A stretch of 31,010 bases of DNA from an uncultured Oscillospiraceae bacterium (lineage in GTDB: Bacteria > Bacillota > Clostridia > Oscillospirales > Oscillospiraceae): assembly GCA_900757655.1 (NCBI GenBank), contig CAAEOT010000006.1, positions 1 through 31,010 of the forward strand, read 5' to 3'. Shown piece by piece: positions 23,093-30,458 of the stretch (position 1 is the stretch's first letter; each line of letters opens with the position of its first letter). The notes beneath the pieces are model-generated. The model was not told the origin of the DNA, searched no databases, and worked only from the letters and a program-made list of their open reading frames with translations. Position numbers and translations under genes: made by a program.

Positions 23093-23830
23093 TCACTCAC
23101 CCTGCGCGCGCAGCCAGCCGCTGGCCACGCCGGGGAAATTCGTGATGATGCCCTCGCAGCCCCAGCGGTGGAGCTGCTCCAGACCCGCCATGTCGTTGAC
23201 GGTCCAGACGTTCATCTTCACGCCGTGCTCCTTGCAGTCGCGCACGTTTTCGTCCGTGAGGATCTCGATCGGCGGGTGGTAGCAGGCGAAGCCCGCCTGC
23301 TGGCAGTAGTAGCCGGGGAAGCCGCCGATGCTGTCCTCGAGCACGAGCGCGCCGACCTCGACCGCATTGCCGCTGATCTCGAGGATCTTGCGCAGCGAAA
23401 TGTGGTTGAACGACGAGAACATGACCTTCTTCTCCAGGCCGTAGCGCTCGATGGTCGCCCAGATCTTGCGCTCGATGTCGTGGTAGTAGATCTTGTCGGT
23501 CTTGATCTCGATGTTGTGGCCGACGGACTCGCCGGAGGCCCACTCGCAATACTCGTCGAACGACGGGATGCGCTCGGGGGCGTATTTGCCCGCGAAGCGT
23601 GCGGCGGCGTTGACCTGCTGCAGCTCGGCGAACGAGTGATCGCAGATGCGGCCGGAGCCGTCGGTCGTGCGGTCGAGCCGCTCGTCATGGATGACGACGA
23701 GGCGCCCGTCACGCGTCTCATGCACGTCCATCTCGATCGCGTCGCAGCCGACCTTGACCGCCTCGCGGAACGAGAGCATCGTGTTTTCCGGATATACACC
23801 GCTGTAGCCGCGGTGTGCCATAACTTTCAT
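23093..23830 (-). CDS. ugpQ: Glycerophosphodiester phosphodiesterase
   Basis: A 245-residue single-domain GDPD enzyme, probably cytoplasmic because there is no signal peptide. Catalytic residues are in place: His6-Arg7 of MAHRGYSG, Glu33 and Asp35 of AIEMDVHET, and His48 of VVIHDE. The GDPD insertion and C-terminal MNVWTVND and GIITNFP also match. It hydrolyses glycerophosphodiesters to sn-glycerol 3-phosphate and an alcohol. The start at 23830 has AAGGGGAGA upstream; an in-frame extension to 24937 is antisense to nothing useful and overlaps dctM. It follows dctM by 14 bases, so it is the last gene of the TRAP operon, an unusual partner. The imported compound might be related to a glycerophosphodiester head group, but this is a guess. 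Confidence 0.93.
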   Translation of the reverse strand: MKVMAHRGYSGVYPENTMLSFREAVKVGCDAIEMDVHETRDGRLVVIHDERLDRTTDGSGRICDHSFAELQQVNAAARFAGKYAPERIPSFDEYCEWASGESVGHNIEIKTDKIYYHDIERKIWATIERYGLEKKVMFSSFNHISLRKILEISGNAVEVGALVLEDSIGGFPGYYCQQAGFACYHPPIEILTDENVRDCKEHGVKMNVWTVNDMAGLEQLHRWGCEGIITNFPGVASGWLRAQGE

Positions 23831-23844
23831 GCAATTGTCTCCCC

Positions 23845-25140
23845 TTAATAAATGAGATTCGGTATCAGCATCGAAATGCCCGGAATGTACGTCAGCAGCA
23901 GCAGCGCAATGAGCAGCGCGATGATAAACGGCACACATTCCTTGATAAACTCCTGCATCTTGCAGTCCGTGATGGACACGCAGGTGAACATCATCGAGCC
24001 GAACGGCGGGGTCAGGCCGCCGATCATGATATTGACGTTGCACACGATGCCGAAGTGCACCAGATCGATCCCGGCGGCCTTCACGATCGGCACCATGAGG
24101 GGCGCGAGGATGATGAGCGCCGCGCCGCCCTCGAGGAACATGCCGACGATCAGCAGCACAACGTTCATGACCAGCAGCACGAGGAACTTGTTGCTGGCAA
24201 AGCTCGTCACGGCGTTGAGCAGCATGGTCGGGATGTTCTCCCAGTTGAGGTAGTAGCCGAACACGGTCGCCGACACGATGATGAGCATGACGGTGGCAGT
24301 GCCGGAGATGGTCTCGCGCAGGATGGGGACGAAGTGCTCCTTGCGCAGGCCCTTGTAGACGAACTTGCCCACGATCAGGCAGTAGAGTACGCCCACACCG
24401 CCGGCTTCCGTCGGCGTGAAGATGCCGAAGCGCATGCCCATGATGATGCCCAGCGGGAAAAACAGCGCCCAGAAGGACTTGAGCGCCTGCCGGCCGATCT
24501 CGCCGAGCGTCGCACGGCGGGGACGGGACGGCGCGTAGCCGCGCTTTTTGGAGATGATCGCCACGGCGATCATCAGCGTCACAGCCATGAGCAGACCGGG
24601 CACGTAGCCGGCGGCAAAGAGCTTGCCGACGGACGCACCGGCGATCAGGCCGTAGACGATGAGGTTGATTCCGGGCGGGATGATGGGCGTGACGCACGAG
24701 GACGCCGCCGTGATCGCGGCGGAGAAGCCCTTGCCGTAGCCGCGCTTTTCCATCTCGGGCACAAGCAGCTTGCACTCCATGGCGGCGTCGGCGTTGGCCG
24801 AGCCGGAGCATCCGCCCATGAGCATGCTCAGCAGGACGTTGATCTGCGCAAGGCCGCCGGGCAGATGCCCGGTGAGCGCGTCGGCAAAGTCCATCAGCCG
24901 CGCGCTGATGCCGCCGTAGTTCATGATCGAGCCGCACATGATGAAAAACGGGATCGCAAGGAACGGGAACGACTGCGTGGACGTGATGAACTTCTGCATC
25001 AGCAGGTACGGCACGGTCGTCGTGTCAATGAAGCCGAAATAGGTCAGTGCCGCGGCAAAGAGCGCGTAGGCGATGGGGATGCCCGTGAAATACAGCACGA
25101 GCGCGATGATGATCGGCAGGATCGAAAGGAACGTGCTCAT
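23845..25140 (-). CDS. dctM: TRAP transporter large permease subunit
   Basis: A 431-residue DctM protein with about 11-12 hydrophobic helices. Family motifs include PFFIMCGSIMNYGGIS, GGCSGSANADAA, ITAASSCVTPIIPPGINLIVYG and the C-terminal IMIGGLTPPFGSMMF. It is the transport channel that uses a sodium or proton gradient to import organic acids delivered by the binding protein. Its ATG overlaps the dctQ stop as ATGA, so the two membrane subunits are translationally coupled. Confidence 0.96.
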   Translation of the reverse strand: MSTFLSILPIIIALVLYFTGIPIAYALFAAALTYFGFIDTTTVPYLLMQKFITSTQSFPFLAIPFFIMCGSIMNYGGISARLMDFADALTGHLPGGLAQINVLLSMLMGGCSGSANADAAMECKLLVPEMEKRGYGKGFSAAITAASSCVTPIIPPGINLIVYGLIAGASVGKLFAAGYVPGLLMAVTLMIAVAIISKKRGYAPSRPRRATLGEIGRQALKSFWALFFPLGIIMGMRFGIFTPTEAGGVGVLYCLIVGKFVYKGLRKEHFVPILRETISGTATVMLIIVSATVFGYYLNWENIPTMLLNAVTSFASNKFLVLLVMNVVLLIVGMFLEGGAALIILAPLMVPIVKAAGIDLVHFGIVCNVNIMIGGLTPPFGSMMFTCVSITDCKMQEFIKECVPFIIALLIALLLLTYIPGISMLIPNLIY

Positions 25141-25619
25141 GCGTCCACCTCCCCGTCAAGTTTGTTGCCGCCTTTGATGTCTTTGATGAAAATGACGAGC
25201 GAGTAGATCGTCATCAGGCCGAAGCCGATGACCAGCGCCGTGCTGACCACGCTGGACGGCAGCTTCGTGATCGGCATGCGCTTGATCCAGGACGACTGGA
25301 TAAACTGCACGCTGAGCATCGTGATGTAGCCGTTGATGACCACGAGCAGGGCGCTGGTGATCAGGTGCACGGCTCTGCGCGCGCCGGCGGGCAGCCGCTC
25401 CACGAGCAGATCGACGCCGACGTGCTGGTGCTTGCGGTAGGCGTAGGCCGCACCGATGAACACCGAGTACACGAAGCAGGAAGTGGCAACTTCCTCGCTC
25501 CAGATGATAATATAGTTAAAGAGTTTGCGCGTGATCACGTTGACGATGACGAGCACGATCGTCACGATCATCATCGCGCCCGCGATATACGCGTCGAGAT
25601 TTTTCAGTACTTTTTTCAA
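25137..25619 (-). CDS. dctQ: TRAP transporter small permease subunit
   Basis: A 160-residue DctQ protein with four hydrophobic helices and the family segment IIWSEEVATSCFVYSVFIGAAYAYRKHQHVGVD (helix 2 region, conserved WxEE). The proposed start is TTG 25619, read as KKVLKNLDAYIAG, because AGAGGAAAG lies 5-8 bases upstream and the family begins here. Longer in-frame sequence up to 25790 overlaps dctP and is not family-like. It stabilises DctM and is coupled to it by a 4-base overlap. It lies 121 bases after dctP, behind two hairpins that could lower its expression relative to the binding protein. Confidence 0.9.
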   Translation of the reverse strand: MKKVLKNLDAYIAGAMMIVTIVLVIVNVITRKLFNYIIIWSEEVATSCFVYSVFIGAAYAYRKHQHVGVDLLVERLPAGARRAVHLITSALLVVINGYITMLSVQFIQSSWIKRMPITKLPSSVVSTALVIGFGLMTIYSLVIFIKDIKGGNKLDGEVDA

Positions 25620-25657
25620 ATTTGCTTTCCTCTGCTTTCGGTGGCTTTGCTCAGCAA

Positions 25658-25720
25658 TGCCGGGTGTCCGGCAGCATGTGCGGGACACCCGGCACAAAAA
25701 GCCGGTATGGGTTTGCCGGC
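25658..25720 (-). terminator. Two hairpins between dctP and dctQ (partial terminator/mRNA stabiliser)
   Basis: Read on the minus strand, a short stem GCCGG/CCGGC (25716-25720 with 25701-25705) is followed by TTTTT (25700-25696), a weak terminator. Next comes a strong 12-bp stem (25683-25694 with 25658-25669, 13-base loop) without a T-run. Such elements after a binding-protein gene commonly give more binding protein than permease. Confidence 0.65.
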
Positions 25721-25740
25721 CGTCCGTCAGCGCGCAGCGC

Positions 25741-26784
25741 TCACTTGTTGGCCTGGCGGTACTCGGCGAGGATGGCCTGCGCCTGCTCATAGAAGGTGGC
25801 GGTCACGCCGTCCTCCTTGACCATGCGGTCAAACTCCGGCTGCACGGCGGCACGGAACGCATCGACGTCGACCTCGTTGAACGAGCAGCCCTGCTCCTTC
25901 TCGAGCTTGGCCTTCGTCTCGGCAAAGGATGCGTTGGTGAAGTCGGTCAGTTCCTTAGCGCCCTTGGTGAACTCTTCCTGGATGATGGTGCGGTACTCTT
26001 CCGGGATGCTGTTCCAGACCTTGGTGCTGATGTAGGCGCCGCAGGTGCCGACGAGGTGGTTGGTCAGGGACATGTTCTTGCACACCTCGGCGCTGCCGTT
26101 GGTGGAGTAAGCGTTCATGTTGCCTTCCAGACCATCAATGACGCCCTGCTGCACGGCAGAGATCGTCTCGGAGAACGGCATGCCAGTGGGCGTGGCGCCC
26201 ATGGCCGTGAGGCAGTTGATGTACATAGAGCTGTTGGGCACGCGGATCTTCATGCCCTTGAGGTCAGCGGGGGTCTTGATGACCTTGTTGGTCTGCATGC
26301 AGCGCATGCCGACGTTGAAGTCGAGCGCGAGCACGTGGATGCCGTAGTTATCTTCGAGCTTCTGGCACATACCCTTTACCAGATCGGACTGGCAGACGTA
26401 GGAGTACTCGTCGATGCTGTTGTACATCATGGGGCCGATGAGGGCTTCAAAGTCGATGTCGTAGTCGGCGAGGTAGGAGGGGTCTTCGCAGGCGATCCAG
26501 TCGGCGCCGTTGACGACCTGCTCGATGTTGTCTTTATAGACGGCGAGCTGGCTGGAGTCGTAGCACTGGATCTCGATCGCGCCGTTGGTGCGCTCTTTGA
26601 TGCGCTGGGCGACCTGCTGCATCTCGATCGTGAGCTGCTCGGTCGGAGCGAACACGTGGCTGAGTTTGAGGACGAGGTGATAATCCCCGTTGTTGTTGGC
26701 AGCGGCCTTATCGCCGTTGCTGCCGCAGGCACACAGTGCGAACACCATGACCAGCGCAAGAAGCATAGCAACAAATTTCTTCAA
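25741..26784 (-). CDS. dctP: TRAP transporter solute-binding lipoprotein
   Basis: A 347-residue DctP-type binding protein. TTG 26784 is the chosen start: the sequence then begins KKFVAMLLALVMVFALCAC, a lipoprotein signal with modified Cys20, and AGAAAGGA stands about 8 bases upstream. The frame stays open to 26958, but that would put the signal peptide inside the protein. The ligand-binding fold shows LKLSHVFAPTEQ, the conserved DLKGMKIRVPNS with Arg181, which usually grips a carboxylate, and VQQGVIDGLEGN. The ligand is therefore probably an organic acid. It is first in the operon, divergent from the LacI-type gene. Confidence 0.93.
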   Translation of the reverse strand: MKKFVAMLLALVMVFALCACGSNGDKAAANNNGDYHLVLKLSHVFAPTEQLTIEMQQVAQRIKERTNGAIEIQCYDSSQLAVYKDNIEQVVNGADWIACEDPSYLADYDIDFEALIGPMMYNSIDEYSYVCQSDLVKGMCQKLEDNYGIHVLALDFNVGMRCMQTNKVIKTPADLKGMKIRVPNSSMYINCLTAMGATPTGMPFSETISAVQQGVIDGLEGNMNAYSTNGSAEVCKNMSLTNHLVGTCGAYISTKVWNSIPEEYRTIIQEEFTKGAKELTDFTNASFAETKAKLEKEQGCSFNEVDVDAFRAAVQPEFDRMVKEDGVTATFYEQAQAILAEYRQANK

Positions 26785-26850
26785 GGTAGTTCCTTTCTGC
26801 TTAAAAAGCGTTGAATTTTTCTCCGTCATTTTAACGGCCCTCTGTGAAAA

Positions 26851-26879
26851 ATGGTAGCATTTTTGTGCGATGCCGTCAA
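26851..26879 (-). promoter_or_regulatory. Probable promoter of the dctPQM-ugpQ operon
   Basis: On the minus strand TTGACG (26879-26874), a 17-base spacer and TACCAT (26856-26851) fit a housekeeping promoter. The start would be near 26844, giving a leader of about 60 bases. Confidence 0.6.
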
Positions 26880-26886
26880 CATGAAC

Positions 26887-26897
26887 GGAAATTTTCC
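26887..26897. promoter_or_regulatory. Palindrome between the divergent dctP and lacI-type promoters
   Basis: GGAAA-T-TTTCC is a perfect 11-base dyad between the two -35 boxes (26874-26879 and 26898-26903). It is well placed for a regulator acting on both promoters. It lacks the central CG common in LacI-family sites, so the assignment is tentative. Confidence 0.45.
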
Positions 26898-26926
26898 TTG
26901 CCATTTTTCTGTTTTCGCTATATACT
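26898..26926 (+). promoter_or_regulatory. Probable promoter of the LacI-type regulator gene
   Basis: TTGCCA (26898-26903), a 17-base spacer and TATACT (26921-26926). The leader to the start codon at 27037 is about 105 bases and contains the dyad at 26966-26982. Confidence 0.6.
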
Positions 26927-26965
26927 CCTCTTGGAAATTGGTGAAACTGCAAAGGCAAAAGCGCG

Positions 26966-26982
26966 ATTTTTCACCGAAAAAT
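26966..26982. promoter_or_regulatory. 17-bp perfect dyad in the leader of the LacI-type gene
   Basis: ATTTTTC-ACC-GAAAAAT is a perfect inverted repeat, with a further copy of the half-site, AATTTTTC, at 26988-26995. It could be an autoregulatory operator of the LacI-type protein or an mRNA hairpin. Confidence 0.5.
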
Positions 26983-27036
26983 GCTTAATTTTTCAACACA
27001 AAGGTCTCCCTTCTCGTGTTGTCACCGGAGGTGCCT

Positions 27037-28095
27037 ATGAGCAGCAAACCCACCCTGCGCGACATTGCAGAGGCGACCGGCGTTTCGACCGCGAGCGTCT
27101 CCATGATCCTCAATGGCAAGTCGCTCGAGCGCTTTTCCTCGCAGCGCGTGGCGAGCGTGCTCGCCGAGGCGGAACGCATCGGCTACCGCACACCGTCGGC
27201 CCGCTGCTCCGGCAAGCAGATTGCCGTCCTCTCGCCGTCGGTCTCCAACCCCTACCACACCAAGATGATCACCGGCATCGACGCGGCAGCGCACGCCGCC
27301 GGGTATCACACCGCGATCTACAACACCTACTGGAACCCCCGCACAGAGAGCCATCTGCTCGACACGCTCGACTTCTCGCGCGTGGCCGGCATCATCTTCG
27401 CCATGACGCCGACGCAGCCGGCCAAGGTGCGCGAGCTGAGCCGCCGCGTGCCCATTGTCGCCGTTGGCGACCGGGTCGTTGACTTCGGCATCGACACCGT
27501 AGACGTCGATAACTTCGGCGCGGCGCAGCTCGTGGCCAAGCACCTCATCGACCTCGGCCACAAGCGCATCGCCTACCTGTCCACAGCGCTCAACGAGCAC
27601 CACATCTCCCGCATGCGCCGCGCACAGGGCCTGCAGGAGGCCTACCGCCGCTGGTGCCCGGAGGGCAGCGTGACCATCTGCTCGCACGTCAACTCGCTCG
27701 AGGCGGAGATCTCCACGCCCGACCTGGAGTACCGCTCGGGCATGGAGCTGGCCTATAAATGTCTGCGCAACGACAAGATCACCGGCATCGTCGCCATCAA
27801 TGACATGGTGGCCTACGGCGTGCTCGACGCGCTCGTGCGCGAGGGCTACCGCGTGCCGGAGGATTTCAGTCTCTGCGGCTTTGATAACGTCACGAGCTCG
27901 GGCTATCAGCGCATCCAGCTCACGAGCGTGGACAACAACACCTTCAGCCACGGCAAGAGCGCCTTCAACCTGCTGCTCGAGCGCATCGAGGGCGGGCCGA
28001 ACGATCGGGAGGATCAGCCGATCAACCGCGTGGAATACCGCAGCCGCCTGATCGTGCGCGGCAGCACCGGCAAGCCGCGCAGCGGCGGCCTGTGA
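27037..28095 (+). CDS. LacI-family transcriptional regulator
   Basis: A 352-residue LacI/GalR repressor. Residues 5-27 are the DNA-binding helix-turn-helix and hinge start (TLRDIAEATGVSTASVSMIL). The periplasmic-binding-like domain follows, with IAVLSPSVSNPYHTKMITGI, VDVDNFGAAQLVAKHLIDLGHKRIAYL and FSLCGFDNV. The start MSSKPTLRD at 27037 is preceded by GGAGGTG; an upstream ATG-frame residue at 27016 has no site. It is divergent from dctP and probably controls that operon. Its ligand is not evident; sugars are usual, but the neighbouring TRAP system suggests an acid or a phosphodiester-related compound. Two mgtC-like genes follow 25 bases later on the same strand. Confidence 0.92.
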   Translation: MSSKPTLRDIAEATGVSTASVSMILNGKSLERFSSQRVASVLAEAERIGYRTPSARCSGKQIAVLSPSVSNPYHTKMITGIDAAAHAAGYHTAIYNTYWNPRTESHLLDTLDFSRVAGIIFAMTPTQPAKVRELSRRVPIVAVGDRVVDFGIDTVDVDNFGAAQLVAKHLIDLGHKRIAYLSTALNEHHISRMRRAQGLQEAYRRWCPEGSVTICSHVNSLEAEISTPDLEYRSGMELAYKCLRNDKITGIVAINDMVAYGVLDALVREGYRVPEDFSLCGFDNVTSSGYQRIQLTSVDNNTFSHGKSAFNLLLERIEGGPNDREDQPINRVEYRSRLIVRGSTGKPRSGGL

Positions 28096-28120
28096 CAAAA
28101 ACGAAAAAAGGAGCGCACCC

Positions 28121-28846
28121 ATGGCGTCCGTACTCTCCTACCTGCGTGAACTGAATATCGTCACGATGATGCTGCGCATCGTGCTCGCCGTGCTCTGCGG
28201 CGGGCTGATCGGGCTTGAGCGCGAGCGCAAAAACCGCCCTGCCGGCTTTCGCACCTATATGCTCACGGCGCTCGGCGCGACGCTCACCGTGCTGCTGAGC
28301 CTGCAGCTCGACCAGATGCTCCACGGACCGTGGCGCGCGCTCGCCGAGAGCATCGGCGCGACGCAGGACGTGTCGCGCTTCGGCGCCGAGGCCGCAAAGG
28401 GCATCGGCTTTCTCGGCGCGGGCACGATCATCATCACCGCCCGCCAGCAGGTCAAGGGCCTGACCACCGCCGCCGGACTCTGGGCGAGCACGTGTCTCGG
28501 CCTTGCCATCGGCGCGGGGTTTTATGCCTGCGCGTTCATCAGCATGCTCTTCATGATCGCGTGTATGTACGCGCTGCCGCCGCTCGAGCGGCGCATGACC
28601 CGCCGTGCACACCACATGAACATCAGCCTCGAGATCGAGAGCATGGAAAAGCTCGGCACCGTCGTCGGGCATCTGCGCGCGCAGGGCGTGCGCATTTTTG
28701 ACTTTGAGGTCAACCGCAGTGGTTCGGCCGCGCTGCCGAACTTCCTGTGCCAGTTCAGCGCCGTGCTGCCCGACCGGCGCGACCACCCCGAGCTGCTGGC
28801 GGAGCTGTCGGCGCTCGACGGCGTGATCCTCATCGAAGAGATCTGA
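28121..28846 (+). CDS. MgtC/SapB-family membrane protein, first copy
   Basis: A 241-residue protein with an N-terminal MgtC domain of about four to five helices. Signatures are LCGGLIGLERERKNRPAGFRTYML, GIGFLGAGTIII and VKGLTTAAGLWAS. A cytoplasmic C-terminal ACT-like domain of about 85 residues (residues 165-241) is present. MgtC proteins are linked to magnesium limitation and to inhibition of ATP synthase in pathogens; the function of gut Clostridia homologues is not established. The start follows AAAGGAG. A second copy follows 16 bases downstream. Confidence 0.9.
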   Translation: MASVLSYLRELNIVTMMLRIVLAVLCGGLIGLERERKNRPAGFRTYMLTALGATLTVLLSLQLDQMLHGPWRALAESIGATQDVSRFGAEAAKGIGFLGAGTIIITARQQVKGLTTAAGLWASTCLGLAIGAGFYACAFISMLFMIACMYALPPLERRMTRRAHHMNISLEIESMEKLGTVVGHLRAQGVRIFDFEVNRSGSAALPNFLCQFSAVLPDRRDHPELLAELSALDGVILIEEI

Positions 28847-28862
28847 GAAAGGAGGCTGTGCC

Positions 28863-29567
28863 ATGCTGCATTGTTTTGACCCCATCCGCACCCTGAGTTT
28901 CTGGGCCATTCTCGTCCGGCTGACGCTGGCCGTCGTCTGCGGCGGCGTGATCGGCGCCGAGCGTGAGACAAAGCGCCGCCCCGCGGGCTTCCGCACGCAC
29001 ATCCTCATCTGCCTCGGTGCTGCCATCACCACGCTCACAAGCCAGTACCTTCTGCTCTCCCTGCATTTGTTTACCGACGTCGCGCGTCTCGGCGCACAGG
29101 TCATCTCCGGCATCGGCTTCATCGGCGCAGGCACGATCATCGTCACGCGCGACAAGCGCGTCAAGGGCCTGACCACGGCCGCCGGGCTCTGGGCCGCAGC
29201 CATCATCGGCCTCGCCTGCGGCGCGGGCTATGTCGAGTGCGCGGTCTTTGCCACGCTCGTCGTGCTCGTGGTCGAGCTGGTGCTCATCCGGCTGGAGTTC
29301 AAGCTCACGAGCAAGAGCACCGATCTCACGCTCTACATCGAGTATGCGCACGCCGTGTGCATGGAGTCCGTGCTCGCCCTGCTGCGTGAGCGCCGCGTCC
29401 AGATCGAGAATCTTGAGATCAGCCGCATCGCGGACACCGACGCCCCCGACGCGCCGCACCACTACTGCGCGCTCATCCCCATCCACAGCCGCGCCCCGCT
29501 CCGGCCCGGCGACCTGCGCAACGATCTGACCGCGCTGCCGGACATTCTGACCGTCGAGGAAATGTGA
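28863..29567 (+). CDS. MgtC/SapB-family membrane protein, second copy
   Basis: A 234-residue paralogue of the preceding gene with the same plan: VCGGVIGAERETKRRPAGFRTHIL, GIGFIGAGTIIVT and VKGLTTAAGLWAA, followed by a C-terminal ACT-like domain of about 75 residues. The membrane domains are clearly alike, the soluble tails much less so, which suggests an old tandem duplication with divergence of the sensing part. AAAGGAG precedes the start. The gene ends the plus-strand unit at a long hairpin. Confidence 0.9.
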   Translation: MLHCFDPIRTLSFWAILVRLTLAVVCGGVIGAERETKRRPAGFRTHILICLGAAITTLTSQYLLLSLHLFTDVARLGAQVISGIGFIGAGTIIVTRDKRVKGLTTAAGLWAAAIIGLACGAGYVECAVFATLVVLVVELVLIRLEFKLTSKSTDLTLYIEYAHAVCMESVLALLRERRVQIENLEISRIADTDAPDAPHHYCALIPIHSRAPLRPGDLRNDLTALPDILTVEEM

Positions 29568-29578
29568 AGCGAACAGAA

Positions 29579-29614
29579 AGCAAGGGCGGACGCCGCATGG
29601 CGTCCGCCCTTGCT
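29579..29614. terminator. Long hairpin between convergent genes
   Basis: A perfect 16-bp stem AGCAAGGGCGGACGCC/GGCGTCCGCCCTTGCT with loop GCAT lies 11 bases after the second mgtC-like gene and 6 bases from the end of the convergent lipoprotein gene. Downstream bases are GTATCTTC on the plus strand and TTCTGTTC on the minus strand, so it is a plausible bidirectional terminator with weak T-tracts. Confidence 0.75.
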
Positions 29615-29620
29615 GTATCT

Positions 29621-30031
29621 TCAATATCCACTGCTGACCACGTGCCAGCCACTGCCGCGCCGCTCGAGCACGAAGGGCCAGTCGGTATAGGTCTCGCCGG
29701 CGGTCAGGCCGCTGCGCCGCCCCGGGTCGCGCGCATACACGCTCGCGAGCAGCACGATCGTGCCGCCGTCGTCCCCTGCGCCCGCACCGGCCAGCCAGCA
29801 CGTCTGGTACGTCTCGTTGTACGCCAGGCGCACCATGGCGCAGCCACTGTGTCCGCGGTGAAACGCGCGCATGGCCGCGTCCATTGCACCGCGGATATCT
29901 TCGTCCGAAAACCGCTCCGACGTGCCGACGACGATCTCCACGCCCGACGTGTCGCCCCGCTGCGCGCAGCCGGTCAGGCCCGTGAGCAGCAGCGCCATGA
30001 GCAGCAGCGCCGCGATGTTTCTCTTTCGCAT
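29621..30031 (-). CDS. Small predicted lipoprotein of unknown function
   Basis: A 136-residue protein with a lipoprotein signal (RKRNIAALLLMALLLTGLTGC, lipobox LTGC, modified Cys22). The mature part begins with VEIVVGTSERFSDEDIRGAMDAAM and contains a short alpha/beta pattern ending WPFVLERRGSGWHVVSSGY, which looks like a small cone-like fold with a tryptophan-containing last strand. I do not recognise a named family with confidence; similar small lipoproteins occur in related Clostridia. The start at 30031 follows GGGAGGCGAG. It lies 16 bases after ruvX and may be transcribed with it. Confidence 0.8.
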   Translation of the reverse strand: MRKRNIAALLLMALLLTGLTGCAQRGDTSGVEIVVGTSERFSDEDIRGAMDAAMRAFHRGHSGCAMVRLAYNETYQTCWLAGAGAGDDGGTIVLLASVYARDPGRRSGLTAGETYTDWPFVLERRGSGWHVVSSGY

Positions 30032-30047
30032 CGTCTCGCCTCCCGCC

Positions 30048-30458
30048 TCAGTGCAGCGTGCCGAGGTAGCCCTCCAGGATCAGGCTCGCCGCCACGGCGT
30101 CGACCGTCTGGCGGTGCTTTTTCTCCTTGCGGCCGTTGGCATGCAGGATGCCGTGCGCCTCGATGGAGCTGCGCCGCTCGTCCCAGAGCACGACCTCGAG
30201 CCCCGTTGCATCGGTGAGCCGCTGCGCAACCATGCGGCTCTTTTCCGCGCGCGGGCCCTCGGTGCCGTCCATATTTTTCGGCAGGCCGAGCACGATGCGC
30301 TCCACGCCCTCGGTGCGCACGACGTCCGCGATCGCATCGACCGCCCGGTCGAGGTTCCACTCCGTGAGCGTCCATGCCCGGCCGCACAGCGTGGCCGAGG
30401 CGTCCGAGAGCGCGAGCCCGATGCGCGCGTCGCCGTAATCAATGCCCAGAATTCTCAT
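30048..30458 (-). CDS. ruvX: Putative pre-16S rRNA nuclease / Holliday junction resolvase-like YqgF
   Basis: A 136-residue YqgF/RuvX protein with an RNase H-like fold. Catalytic acids are Asp7 in MRILGIDYGDARIGLA, the Glu of LWDERRSSIEA and the Asp of QTVDAVAASLIL. The LGLPKNMDGTEGPRAEK segment is typical. The family processes the 5' end of 16S rRNA in E. coli and was named earlier for a proposed role in Holliday junction resolution. The start has GGAGGGAG upstream and overlaps the folC end by 20 bases, so the two are coupled. Confidence 0.94.
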   Translation of the reverse strand: MRILGIDYGDARIGLALSDASATLCGRAWTLTEWNLDRAVDAIADVVRTEGVERIVLGLPKNMDGTEGPRAEKSRMVAQRLTDATGLEVVLWDERRSSIEAHGILHANGRKEKKHRQTVDAVAASLILEGYLGTLH

